DNA of 7,718 nucleotides. It comes from a bacterium. Its GTDB lineage: Bacteria; Verrucomicrobiota; Verrucomicrobiae; JAJYAR01. The DNA lies in contig JAJYAR010000113.1 in NCBI GenBank assembly GCA_021779435.1, positions 1-7,718 of the forward strand, read 5' to 3'. The notes beneath the pieces are model-generated. The model did no database searches. It was not told the origin of the DNA and saw only the letters and a list, made by a program, of their open reading frames with translations. Positions within the stretch are counted from its first letter, which is position 1. Each line of letters starts with the position of its first letter. Made by a program: the position numbers and the translations under genes. Positions 1-7,718 of this stretch are shown here, in pieces.

Positions 1-1
1 C

Positions 2-2148
<2,147 letters not shown>

Positions 2149-2152
<4 letters not shown>

Positions 2153-2424
2153 CCGACGAGCCAGATGGTCTGCTGCGTTCTGTGCGCCGCCAGCGGGCGC
2201 GCTACCAGGCCTGGATGCGGCAAGGTGAACCCTCGTTCGGGCGCTATCTGGCGCAGATCGGGGCGCTGGGCTGGACGATCGTGGTGCCGACTTTGTTGGG
2301 CAGTTTCCTCGGGCGCTGGATCGACCAGCGGTTCGGTTCGGGGATCTTCTGGACCGGATCGCTGATGATGGCGGGGCTTGCGGTGGGCTGCTGGTCCGCC
2401 TGGCGATGGGTGCGCGATCAATGA
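2149..2424 (+). CDS. atpQ: N-ATPase membrane protein AtpQ (AtpI-like)
   Basis: This small protein of 91 residues has a basic, cytoplasmic-looking N-terminus (about 1-30) and two likely membrane helices (about 34-54 and 66-86). The stretch GSFLGRWIDQRFG followed by FWTGSLMMAGLAVG resembles the glycine-rich hairpin of the AtpI/AtpQ family, including the polar W-x-D turn. AtpI proteins are linked to c-ring assembly and possibly divalent cation transport. AtpQ is found as the third gene of N-ATPase operons, but its function is not firmly established. It overlaps atpC by ATGA (2149-2152) and atpR by ATGA (2421-2424). No strong ribosome site precedes it, so translation probably depends on coupling to atpC. 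Identification rests on hairpin topology and position. Confidence 0.87.
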
Positions 2425-2681
2425 CGATAGAAGTTGGCTTTACCGCGCTGGGCCTGGTGGCAGGGGGGCTGTATTTCGCCCTGCTGCGCTGGAATACGTC
2501 GCTCTACGCGCGCCCGGGCCGTGTCTGGATCGCGGCGGCGTTGCAAGCGGGCCGGATGGCGGTGCTGGGCGGCCTGCTCTATCTGGCGGCGCTATCCGGC
2601 CCCCTCCCACTCCTGCTCACCGCCCTGGGCATCTTCATCGCTCGGTCCATCGTCATGCGGCTGACGGCGGAGCCCGGGTGA
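2421..2681 (+). CDS. atpR: N-ATPase membrane protein AtpR
   Basis: The protein has 86 residues and three likely membrane helices: about 5-23, 36-58 and 60-77. The second helix carries a charged Arg45 in LQAGRMAVLG, and the third carries Arg75 and ends with Arg80 (IARSIVMR). Buried arginines are a feature of AtpR, which is found only in N-ATPase operons and has been proposed to interact with the carboxylate of c during ring assembly; this is unproven here. The ATG at 2421 was chosen because it forms the ATGA overlap used throughout the operon. An in-frame ATG at 2406 would add five polar residues (MGARS) and overlap atpQ further. The stop overlaps the atpB start as TGATG. The sequence is poorly conserved, so position and topology carry much of the call. 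Confidence 0.87.
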   Translation: MTIEVGFTALGLVAGGLYFALLRWNTSLYARPGRVWIAAALQAGRMAVLGGLLYLAALSGPLPLLLTALGIFIARSIVMRLTAEPG

Positions 2682-3367
2682 TGGGGTCGCCGCTTAGCCT
2701 GCATATCCTATTTTACATCGGCCCCGTGGCTGTGTCGGCGCCTGTAGTGGTGACGTGGGCGATCATGCTGCTGCTGTCCGTGGGGGCGTGGCTGCTGACC
2801 CGGCGGCTCTCGGTCCATGCGTCCACCAGACAGGCGGCGCTGGAGGTGGTGGTGGCGGCGATCGAGACGCAAATCCGCGACACCATGCGGACCGATCCGG
2901 AGCCCTATCTGCCGCTGATCGGAACCCTGTTCCTGTTCATCTTCACCGCCAACTGGTCATCGCTGATTCCCGGCGCCGAACCGCCGACCGCCCATATCGA
3001 AACCGATGCGGCATTGGCGCTGATCGTGTTCTTCGCCGTTGCATACTACGGGATCAAGGCCCGTGGACTGTTCGGCTATGCAGCCACCTTTGCCGAACCC
3101 AGCATCCTGATGATGCCGCTGAACCTGATAGAAACGATCACCCGCACGTTCTCCCTGGTCGTCCGCCTGTTCGGCAATGTCATGAGCGGGGTGTTCGTGG
3201 TCGGCATCGTTCTGTCGCTGGTCGGGCTGCTGGTGCCGGTGCCGCTGATGGCGCTGGATCTGCTGACCGGTGCTGTTCAGGCCTATATTTTCAGCGTCCT
3301 GGCGATGGTCTTCATCGCCGGTGTGCTGGGTTCCGACTCCGAACCGAAACAGCGGAAGGGCAAGTAA
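2681..3367 (+). CDS. atpB: N-type ATPase Fo subunit a
   Basis: Subunit a is the stationary ion channel that exchanges ions with the rotating c ring. The product is 228 residues, at the short end for the family. It is very hydrophobic, with about five membrane helices. The essential arginine of the family is Arg162 in [15 protein letters not shown], matching E. coli Arg210 in its LRLFGN context. The last helix contains Gln200 in [10 protein letters not shown], matching the conserved VQAYIF signature. A further conserved patch is [15 protein letters not shown] (about 78-92). The ATG at 2681 overlaps the atpR stop by one base, and GGAG at 2669-2672 sits 8 bases upstream. The same frame is open back to 2378, but that part lies over atpR and reads as non-membrane sequence, so it was excluded. 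Confidence 0.95.
   Translation: MGSPLSLHILFYIGPVAVSAPVVVTWAIMLLLSVGAWLLTRRLSVHASTRQAALEVVVAAIETQIRDTMRTDPEPYLPLIGTLFLFIFTANWSSLIPGAEPPTAHIETDAALALIVFFAVAYYGIKARGLFGYAATFAEPSILMMPLNLIETITRTFSLVVRLFGNVMSGVFVVGIVLSLVGLLVPVPLMALDLLTGAVQAYIFSVLAMVFIAGVLGSDSEPKQRKGK
3354..3360 (+). promoter_or_regulatory. Ribosome binding site of atpE
   Basis: GGAAGGG within the end of atpB lies 11 bases before the ATG at 3372. It supports the 81-residue start over longer in-frame alternatives beginning near 3270. A clear site fits the need for many copies of c per complex, although the spacing is rather long. Confidence 0.5.
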
Positions 3368-3371
3368 CGCC

Positions 3372-3617
3372 ATGGACGGGATTCAGATCGCGAGCATTAT
3401 CGGCGCGGCCATGGCCGTCTCGTTCGGGGCAATCGGGCCTGCCCTGGCCGAGGGCCGGGCCGTTGCCGCCGCGATGGATGCCATCGCCCGCCAACCCGAA
3501 GCGGCGGGAACGATCTCTCGCACGCTGTTCGTCGGCCTGGCGATGATCGAGACGATGGCGATCTACTGCCTGGTGATCGCCTTGCTGCTGCTGTTCGCCA
3601 ATCCGCTCGTGCACTGA
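3372..3617 (+). CDS. atpE: N-type ATPase Fo subunit c (rotor ring)
   Basis: This is the 81-residue hairpin proteolipid that forms the ion-carrying rotor ring. Helix 1 spans about 4-27 and helix 2 about 51-77, joined by the conserved cytoplasmic loop ARQPEAAG (39-46). The ion-binding carboxylate is Glu60 in AMIETMAIY. By alignment from memory with the Na+-binding c of Ilyobacter, Glu27 falls on its Gln32, Glu60 on Glu65, Thr61 on Ser66 and Tyr65 on Tyr70. The site therefore has two carboxylates plus Na+-type hydroxyl ligands. Helix 1 has fewer glycines than the GxGxGxG pattern of common c subunits; N-type rings can be large, with a 17-mer reported for Burkholderia pseudomallei. The gene starts 4 bases after the atpB stop, and its own stop overlaps the atpF start as TGATG. 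Confidence 0.96.
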   Translation: MDGIQIASIIGAAMAVSFGAIGPALAEGRAVAAAMDAIARQPEAAGTISRTLFVGLAMIETMAIYCLVIALLLLFANPLVH

Positions 3618-4357
3618 TGCATTTCGACTGGTCCACGCTGGTTCTGCAGACGGTCAACGTCCTTGTGCTGCTGTGGCTGCTGCGGCGGTTTCTGTTCCGC
3701 CCGGTCGTTGCCATCGTCGCCGAACGCAAGGCGGCCGCCGAAAAGCTGCTGAGCGATGCGGCCGCCAAGCGAGAGGAAGCGGAGACCCAGCTTGCAGCGG
3801 CTACCGCTCGCGATCAGGTGGTGATGGCGGATCGGGACCGCATCCTGGCCGAGGCGCACACCGCCGCGGAGACACAGCGCACCGAACTGCTGGCACAGGC
3901 AGCACAGGAGATCGCGCGGAATCGGGAGGCGGCAACCGTCACCCTGGCCCGCGAGAACGCGGACATGCGCCGCGCGCTGGAGGCGGAGGCACAGGATCTC
4001 GCGGTGGCCATTGCCGGCCGTCTGTTGGGCCGGCTTCCGGCGGAGACGATCGACACTATCCTGCAACAATCGCTCGGCGGTTGGATCGGCTCCTTGCCGG
4101 CGGACGATCCGCGGGGCCTGACGGAGGATGACGGGCCGCTCGTGGTCGCGACCTCCGGGCCGCTCAGCGAGCCGGTTCGGGCGATGCTGCGCCAGCGCTT
4201 CAGTGGCAGGAAGCTGGAGTTCAAAGTCGATCCGGCCCTGATCCTGGGCATCGAAGTCATGGGCGGCCATGCCCGCCTGCGGAACAACTGGCGCGCCGAT
4301 CTGGAGTCTATCGCCAAGGAGTTGAAGGTCGATGACAAGCCGATCGTCCTGGCTTGA
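3617..4357 (+). CDS. atpF: N-type ATPase Fo subunit b with delta-like C-terminal domain
   Basis: Subunit b is the peripheral stalk that holds the alpha3-beta3 head still against the a subunit. The protein has 246 residues, about 90 more than an ordinary b. The first part is typical: one membrane helix at about 5-28, the FLFRPV segment, then a long Ala/Glu/Arg-rich coiled coil to about 140. The extra part (about 172-240) starts [18 protein letters not shown] and continues to [16 protein letters not shown] and the [12 protein letters not shown] tail. This resembles the C-terminal half of the delta subunit, where V-D-x-x-L-I-G-G-x-x-x-x-x-G is followed by a helix. N-ATPase operons lack atpH, so this extension probably replaces delta in contacting the head. 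The start overlaps the atpE stop by one base and lacks its own ribosome site. The last 26 bases overlap atpA. Confidence 0.93.
   Translation: MHFDWSTLVLQTVNVLVLLWLLRRFLFRPVVAIVAERKAAAEKLLSDAAAKREEAETQLAAATARDQVVMADRDRILAEAHTAAETQRTELLAQAAQEIARNREAATVTLARENADMRRALEAEAQDLAVAIAGRLLGRLPAETIDTILQQSLGGWIGSLPADDPRGLTEDDGPLVVATSGPLSEPVRAMLRQRFSGRKLEFKVDPALILGIEVMGGHARLRNNWRADLESIAKELKVDDKPIVLA
4316..4321 (+). promoter_or_regulatory. Ribosome binding site of atpA
   Basis: AAGGAG lies 10 bases before the ATG at 4332, inside the last codons of atpF. A second purine patch GAAGG (4324-4328) is closer but leaves only 3 bases. The site decides the atpA start and explains how alpha can be translated despite the unusually long 26-base overlap. 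Confidence 0.6.
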
Positions 4358-5834
4358 GCGGGTTGCCAACGCCGCGATAGGGCCGGTGGTGGAAGAGTTC
4401 GGCCGCGTCCAATCCATCGGCGACGGGATCGCCATGATTTCCGGCCTGCCGGAGGTTCGCCTGGACGAAGTTCTGCGCTTTGAGCGTGGGCAGCTAGGAT
4501 TCGCACAAACCCTCGACCGCGACCGGATCGGCTGCGTGGTGCTGGACGATGCCGAAACGATCGAGGCCGGCGACAAGGTCCATGGCACCGGGGCGGTCAT
4601 CCGCACCGCTGTCGGCGATAATCTGCTGGGCCGTGTAGTCGATCCGCTGGGGCGCCCGCTGGATGGCGGTGCGCCGATCGACGCCGCCGCGCAAAACCCG
4701 ATCGAGGCGCCCGCACCGGGGATCGTGGAGCGCGACCTGGTGACTCAGCCGGTGCAGACCGGTATCCTGACGATCGACGCGCTGTTTCCGCTCGGGCGGG
4801 GCCAGCGCGAACTGATCATCGGCGACCGAGCCACCGGGAAGACCGCGATCGCCATCGACGCGATCGTCAACCAGCGGAACTCCGACATCGTTTGCGTCTA
4901 TATCGCCGTGGGACAGAAATCCTCGAGCGTCGCCCGATCGATCGAAGCTGTTCGTCAGCATGGCGCGCCCGATCGCTGCATCTTCGTGGTTGCCGCCGCA
5001 ACCGCCTCGCCGGGTTTGCAATGGATCGCTCCGTTCGCCGGGATGACGATGGCGGAGTATTTCCGCGATCGCGGGCAGCATGTGCTGGTGGTGATCGACG
5101 ACCTGTCCAAACATGCCGCGACGCATCGCGAAATCGCGCTGCTGACCCGTCAGCCCCCCGGCCGGGAGGCCTTCCCCGGCGATGTCTTCTATCTGCACGC
5201 CCGCTTGCTGGAACGGGCGGCCAAGCTGTCGAAAGCGCGCGGCGGCGGTTCGCTGACCGCGCTGCCCATTGCCGAAACGGATGCCGGCAACCTGAGCGCC
5301 TATATCCCGACCAACCTGATTTCGATCACTGACGGTCAGCTCGTCCTGAACGCGAAGTTGTTTCAGGAGGGCCAGAAGCCGGCCATCGATATCGGCACCA
5401 GCGTCAGCCGGGTTGGCGGCAAGACCCAGGCCCCGGCATTGCGGGCCGTGACCGGCGCCATGCGGCTGGATTATGCGCAGTTTCTGGAACTGGAGATGTT
5501 TTCCCGCTTCGGCGGGGCACCAGACGAACGGGTCAAAACGCAATTGGCCAAGGGGCAGCGTCTGCGCGCCATGCTGTCGCAGCCGCGTTACGCCCCGCTG
5601 CGTCTGGTGGATGAGGTCGGATTGGCCCTGGCCCAGCGCGATGGGCTGGTGGACGCGGTGACACCGGATCGGATGGCCGATCTGCGGGACGCATTGCCGG
5701 CATGGATCGACCAGCATGCCGGCGCGGCCGTCAGCATGCTAGCGACAGGGGGTGTCATCGATAACGAGCGGCTGGCCGTGCTGCGGGCGGCGTTGCGGAC
5801 GCTCGCCGCCCAATTCAAGGCCGCTGCTTCATGA
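4332..5834 (+). CDS. atpA: N-type ATPase F1 subunit alpha
   Basis: Alpha is the non-catalytic nucleotide-binding subunit of the F1 head; it supplies the arginine finger to the catalytic site on beta. The 500 residues match the family (about 500-515). Visible landmarks are the N-terminal barrel beginning [20 protein letters not shown] (23-42), [12 protein letters not shown] (102-113), Walker A GDRATGKT at 164-171, the Walker B region [12 protein letters not shown] with Asp256, the alpha signature [20 protein letters not shown] (273-292), and the arginine finger Arg360 in VSRVGGKTQ. Walker A has Ala167 where E. coli has Gln (GDRQTGKT). The first 22 residues do not resemble the delta-binding N-terminal helix of E. 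coli alpha, consistent with the altered stator. The gene overlaps atpF by 26 bases in another frame and atpG by ATGA. Confidence 0.97.
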   Translation: MTSRSSWLERVANAAIGPVVEEFGRVQSIGDGIAMISGLPEVRLDEVLRFERGQLGFAQTLDRDRIGCVVLDDAETIEAGDKVHGTGAVIRTAVGDNLLGRVVDPLGRPLDGGAPIDAAAQNPIEAPAPGIVERDLVTQPVQTGILTIDALFPLGRGQRELIIGDRATGKTAIAIDAIVNQRNSDIVCVYIAVGQKSSSVARSIEAVRQHGAPDRCIFVVAAATASPGLQWIAPFAGMTMAEYFRDRGQHVLVVIDDLSKHAATHREIALLTRQPPGREAFPGDVFYLHARLLERAAKLSKARGGGSLTALPIAETDAGNLSAYIPTNLISITDGQLVLNAKLFQEGQKPAIDIGTSVSRVGGKTQAPALRAVTGAMRLDYAQFLELEMFSRFGGAPDERVKTQLAKGQRLRAMLSQPRYAPLRLVDEVGLALAQRDGLVDAVTPDRMADLRDALPAWIDQHAGAAVSMLATGGVIDNERLAVLRAALRTLAAQFKAAAS

Positions 5835-6685
5835 CGGAGCGCCTGGCTGAAACCACGAAACGCATCGACAGCGTCCAGCAGTTGGAAACGGTGGTGGCGG
5901 CGATGCGCGGCATCTCCGCGAGCCGGTCCCAACAGGCGCGGGGATTGCTGACCGGGCTGCGCGCGTATGAAGCAACGATTGCCGCTTCCATCGGCCAGAC
6001 GCTGGGAATGAGCCCGGTTCACCAGCATCCCGGCGCGGCGCGCGCCAGCCGAAACGCGCTAATCGTGTTTGCCGCCGAACAGGGATTTGCCGGCGCTTTC
6101 AATGACCGCATGTTGGATTCGGCCGGCGACGGGTCCGGCGCACGCGATATCTTCCTGGTCGGATCGCGCGGCGCCACGCTGGCGAAGGAGCGAGGACTTC
6201 CGCTGTACTGGCATGCCGCGATGGTGCCGCACGCCAACCTGGTAGCCGGCCTTGCGGGACGCATCGCGGATGCGCTGTACGATTGGCTGTCGGATGCATC
6301 CGAAAACCGGGTCGATGTCATCGTGCCCGCGTGGTCAGCCGAACATGGCGTGGGCGCTAGCCGGCGGACGTTGCTGCCCTTCGATTTTCATCGGTTCGCA
6401 CCAGTGACGTCGGCGCTGCCGCCATTAACCGACATGCCGCCGGACGTGTTGTTAGGACGTTTGGCGGAGGAATATGTGTTCGCGGAACTCTGCGAAGCGG
6501 CGCTGAGTGCGTTCGCCGCGGAAAATGACGCCAGGGTGGCGGCGATGCTGGCGGCCAAGAACAACCTGGAAACGATGTCAGCGGATCTGCGCGGCCTGGC
6601 GCGTCAGATCCGGCAGGAGGAAATTACCGCCGAGGTCGTTGAACTCGCCAGCGGCGCGGCCGCGAGGGGACAGGACAATCCATAG
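5831..6685 (+). CDS. atpG: N-type ATPase F1 subunit gamma
   Basis: Gamma is the rotating central shaft that links the c ring to the catalytic head. The 284 residues match the usual length. The N-terminal helix runs over about 1-55 ([20 protein letters not shown]), where other gammas have RIKSVKNTQKITKAMKMVAA. A Rossmann-like core follows, with [15 protein letters not shown] (77-91) matching the family LVVxxDRGLCGxxN. The C-terminal helix is [17 protein letters not shown] followed by [20 protein letters not shown], the best conserved gamma signature. The N-terminal helix has lost several lysines compared with housekeeping gammas. The start overlaps the atpA stop as ATGA (5831-5834) and no strong ribosome site precedes it. 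This is the last gene of the operon; the TAG at 6683-6685 is followed by the only sizeable gap in the window. Confidence 0.94.
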   Translation: MTERLAETTKRIDSVQQLETVVAAMRGISASRSQQARGLLTGLRAYEATIAASIGQTLGMSPVHQHPGAARASRNALIVFAAEQGFAGAFNDRMLDSAGDGSGARDIFLVGSRGATLAKERGLPLYWHAAMVPHANLVAGLAGRIADALYDWLSDASENRVDVIVPAWSAEHGVGASRRTLLPFDFHRFAPVTSALPPLTDMPPDVLLGRLAEEYVFAELCEAALSAFAAENDARVAAMLAAKNNLETMSADLRGLARQIRQEEITAEVVELASGAAARGQDNP

Positions 6686-6712
6686 TCCGATGGTTTGCCA
6701 GGGTGCGTGACG

Positions 6713-6754
6713 CGACGGTGCCGCGGGCTTGAACGCCCGTCGATGACGGACGGG
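6713..6754 (+). other. Overlapping GC-rich inverted repeats after atpG
   Basis: Three short stems can form but exclude each other: 6713-6718 with 6737-6742 (CGACGG/CCGTCG), 6723-6728 with 6735-6740 (GCGGGC/GCCCGT, one wobble pair), and 6736-6741 with 6749-6754 (CCCGTC/GACGGG). No T-run follows, so this is not a classical intrinsic terminator. It may slow transcription, protect the 3' end of the ATPase mRNA, or be chance in GC-rich DNA. Confidence 0.3.
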
Positions 6755-6786
6755 GCGACTTGGAAAGTAAGATGCGGTTGTTGATG

Positions 6787-6800
6787 GCCGGTACGCCGGC
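6787..6800 (+). other. Perfect 5-bp hairpin with TACG loop in glgP leader
   Basis: GCCGG and CCGGC flank a TACG loop. All stem pairs are G-C. It ends 8 bases before the glgP ribosome site, so in mRNA it could affect access to that site. It has no T-run and is too short for a convincing terminator. Chance formation is plausible at this GC content. Confidence 0.25.
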
Positions 6801-6808
6801 GTCCAAAC

Positions 6809-6815
6809 GAAGGGG
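6809..6815 (+). promoter_or_regulatory. Ribosome binding site of glgP
   Basis: GAAGGGG lies 6 bases before the ATG at 6822. Spacing and match are good and fix the start of the phosphorylase gene. The rest of the gap (6686-6821) shows no convincing -35/-10 pair, so it is unclear whether glgP has its own promoter or is read through from the operon. Confidence 0.7.
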
Positions 6816-6821
6816 CCGATT

Positions 6822-7718
6822 ATGATACCATGGCGGGAACTGCCCGTGGCGCTGCACGGGCTGCGCGATTTGGCGCTGGACCTGCGCTGGACCTGGAGCC
6901 ACGAGGCCGATGAGCTGTGGGCGAGGGCCGATAGCGAAATGTGGCGCCTTACCCATAACCCGTGGAGCATTCTGGAGGACCTTTCAACCGACAGGCTGAA
7001 TGCACTGGCCGCCGACACGGATTTCGTTGCCAGCCTGCGCGCGTTGCTCGCGGCGCGTAACACCTATCTGGAGGATCGCGGCTGGTTTTCCGAGGTCGGG
7101 GGCGACAAGTCGCTGGCCGGCGTCGCGTATTTCAGCATGGAATTCGGTCTGGGGGAGGCCCTGCCGCTTTACGCCGGCGGGCTGGGCATTTTAGCCGGCG
7201 ATTTCCTGAAGGCCGCCAGCGATTTGGGCCTGCCGGTTGTTGGCGTCGGCCTGCTGTATCAGGAAGGCTACTTCCATCAGATGATCGATGCGTCCGCCCG
7301 GCAGCATGAGGCCTATCCCTTCAACGACCCGTCCAGCATGCCGATCGAGCCGGCTCGGACCAAGGATGGCGCATGGCTGCATATTCCGGTCGAAATGCCG
7401 GGACGAACGCTCCATCTGCGGGTGTGGCGCGTCCAGGTCGGGCGGACCTTGCTTTATCTGTTGGACACCAACGATCCCGTCAATGGTCCGGTCGATCGCG
7501 GTATCGCCGGCAAGCTATATGGCGGCGGCAGCGAAATGCGGCTGGTGCAGGAGATTGTCCTTGGCGTCGGCGGCTGGCGCCTGATTGAGGCACTGCACCC
7601 CGAAATCCAAATCTGTCATCTGAATGAGGGCCACGCGGCGTTTGCGGTGTTGGAGCGCGCACGGGCGTTTGCCCGGCGGTCCGGATTGACCTTCGAGGAG
7701 GCAATGTGGGCAACCCGG
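6822..7718 (+). CDS. glgP: Alpha-glucan (glycogen) phosphorylase, N-terminal part (3' end outside window)
   Basis: The enzyme splits the terminal alpha-1,4 glucose of glycogen or maltodextrin with phosphate, giving glucose 1-phosphate; it belongs to family GT35 and uses pyridoxal phosphate. The frame is open from the ATG at 6822 to the right edge, giving 299 residues with no stop. An N-terminal segment with LRDLALDLRWTWSHEADELW (14-33) matches the start of the short bacterial/archaeal alpha-glucan phosphorylase group. Next come AYFSMEFGLGEALPLYAGGL (102-121), the GILAGDFLKAASDLGLP patch (122-138), GVGLLYQEGYFHQ (141-153) and HLNEGHAAF (266-274), all conserved in that group. The PLP-lysine region lies beyond the window. 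The gene is 136 bases after atpG on the same strand with its own ribosome site. Whether it uses glycogen or maltodextrin cannot be told. Confidence 0.93.
   Translation, partial: MIPWRELPVALHGLRDLALDLRWTWSHEADELWARADSEMWRLTHNPWSILEDLSTDRLNALAADTDFVASLRALLAARNTYLEDRGWFSEVGGDKSLAGVAYFSMEFGLGEALPLYAGGLGILAGDFLKAASDLGLPVVGVGLLYQEGYFHQMIDASARQHEAYPFNDPSSMPIEPARTKDGAWLHIPVEMPGRTLHLRVWRVQVGRTLLYLLDTNDPVNGPVDRGIAGKLYGGGSEMRLVQEIVLGVGGWRLIEALHPEIQICHLNEGHAAFAVLERARAFARRSGLTFEEAMWATR

Noticed and set aside
2378..2680. Upstream extension of the atpB frame
   Set aside because: It overlaps atpQ and atpR, its residues are not membrane-like, and the conserved a-subunit sequence starts after the ATG at 2681.
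3270..3371. Upstream extension of the atpE frame
   Set aside because: It would add 34 non-conserved residues over the end of atpB; c subunits of this type begin just before helix 1, at the ATG at 3372.
3563..4606. Minus-strand open frame of 347 codons opposite atpF and the start of atpA
   Set aside because: It is a shadow frame caused by high third-position GC; it spans a gene boundary on the other strand and shows no protein-like motif.
4494..5717. Long minus-strand open frame of 407 codons opposite atpA
   Set aside because: It lies wholly inside a gene with unmistakable alpha-subunit motifs; its translation has no recognisable domain and is rich in residues expected from antisense GC-rich codons.
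6755..6788. Possible promoter before glgP (TTGGAA at 6760-6765)
   Set aside because: No -10-like hexamer occurs at 16-18 bases downstream; the region at the right distance reads GATGGC.

Overview
The window carries a complete operon for an N-type rotary ATPase, the divergent 'second' F-type ATPase of some bacteria. Its gene order is beta, epsilon, Q, R, a, c, b, alpha, gamma (atpD-C-Q-R-B-E-F-A-G, about 318-6685). It differs from a housekeeping F1Fo operon in four ways: atpD and atpC come first, two small membrane genes (atpQ, atpR) precede atpB, no separate delta gene (atpH) is present, and AtpF has a C-terminal extension that resembles the delta C-terminal domain. All nine genes are intact and on the + strand. 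Most neighbours overlap by 1-4 bases, and atpF/atpA overlap by 26 bases, so this looks like one transcript with coupled translation.

The DNA is GC-rich with strongly GC-biased third positions. Gene content and style fit a proteobacterium, perhaps an alphaproteobacterium such as a member of the Acetobacteraceae or Rhodospirillales; the taxon is inference. N-ATPases are usually found beside a normal F-ATPase encoded elsewhere, so this complex is probably auxiliary. It would most likely act as an ATP-driven ion pump, but the window cannot show that.

Layout: 2-328 is the 3' end of a CBS-domain gene, cut by the left edge, which runs directly into atpD. 318-2152 encodes the F1 subunits beta and epsilon. 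2149-3617 encodes the membrane proteins AtpQ, AtpR, a and c. 3617-4357 encodes the b-delta-like stator. 4332-6685 encodes alpha and gamma. 6686-6821 is the only real intergenic gap; it contains GC-rich inverted repeats but no classical terminator. 6822-7718 is the 5' part of an alpha-glucan (glycogen) phosphorylase gene, cut by the right edge.

Working together, alpha3-beta3-gamma-epsilon would hydrolyse or make ATP, a and the c ring would carry the ions, and the extended b subunit would hold the stator. The key residues are present: Walker A and the catalytic Glu in beta, the arginine finger in alpha, the essential Arg in a and the carboxylate in c. The c subunit has a second carboxylate (Glu27) next to Glu60, Thr61 and Tyr65, so the coupling ion (H+ or Na+) cannot be settled by reading. 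The flanking genes suggest an energy theme: a possible adenylate-sensing CBS protein upstream and glycogen breakdown downstream. No mobile element, tRNA, rRNA or CRISPR was seen, and this is best described as a known but little-studied system.
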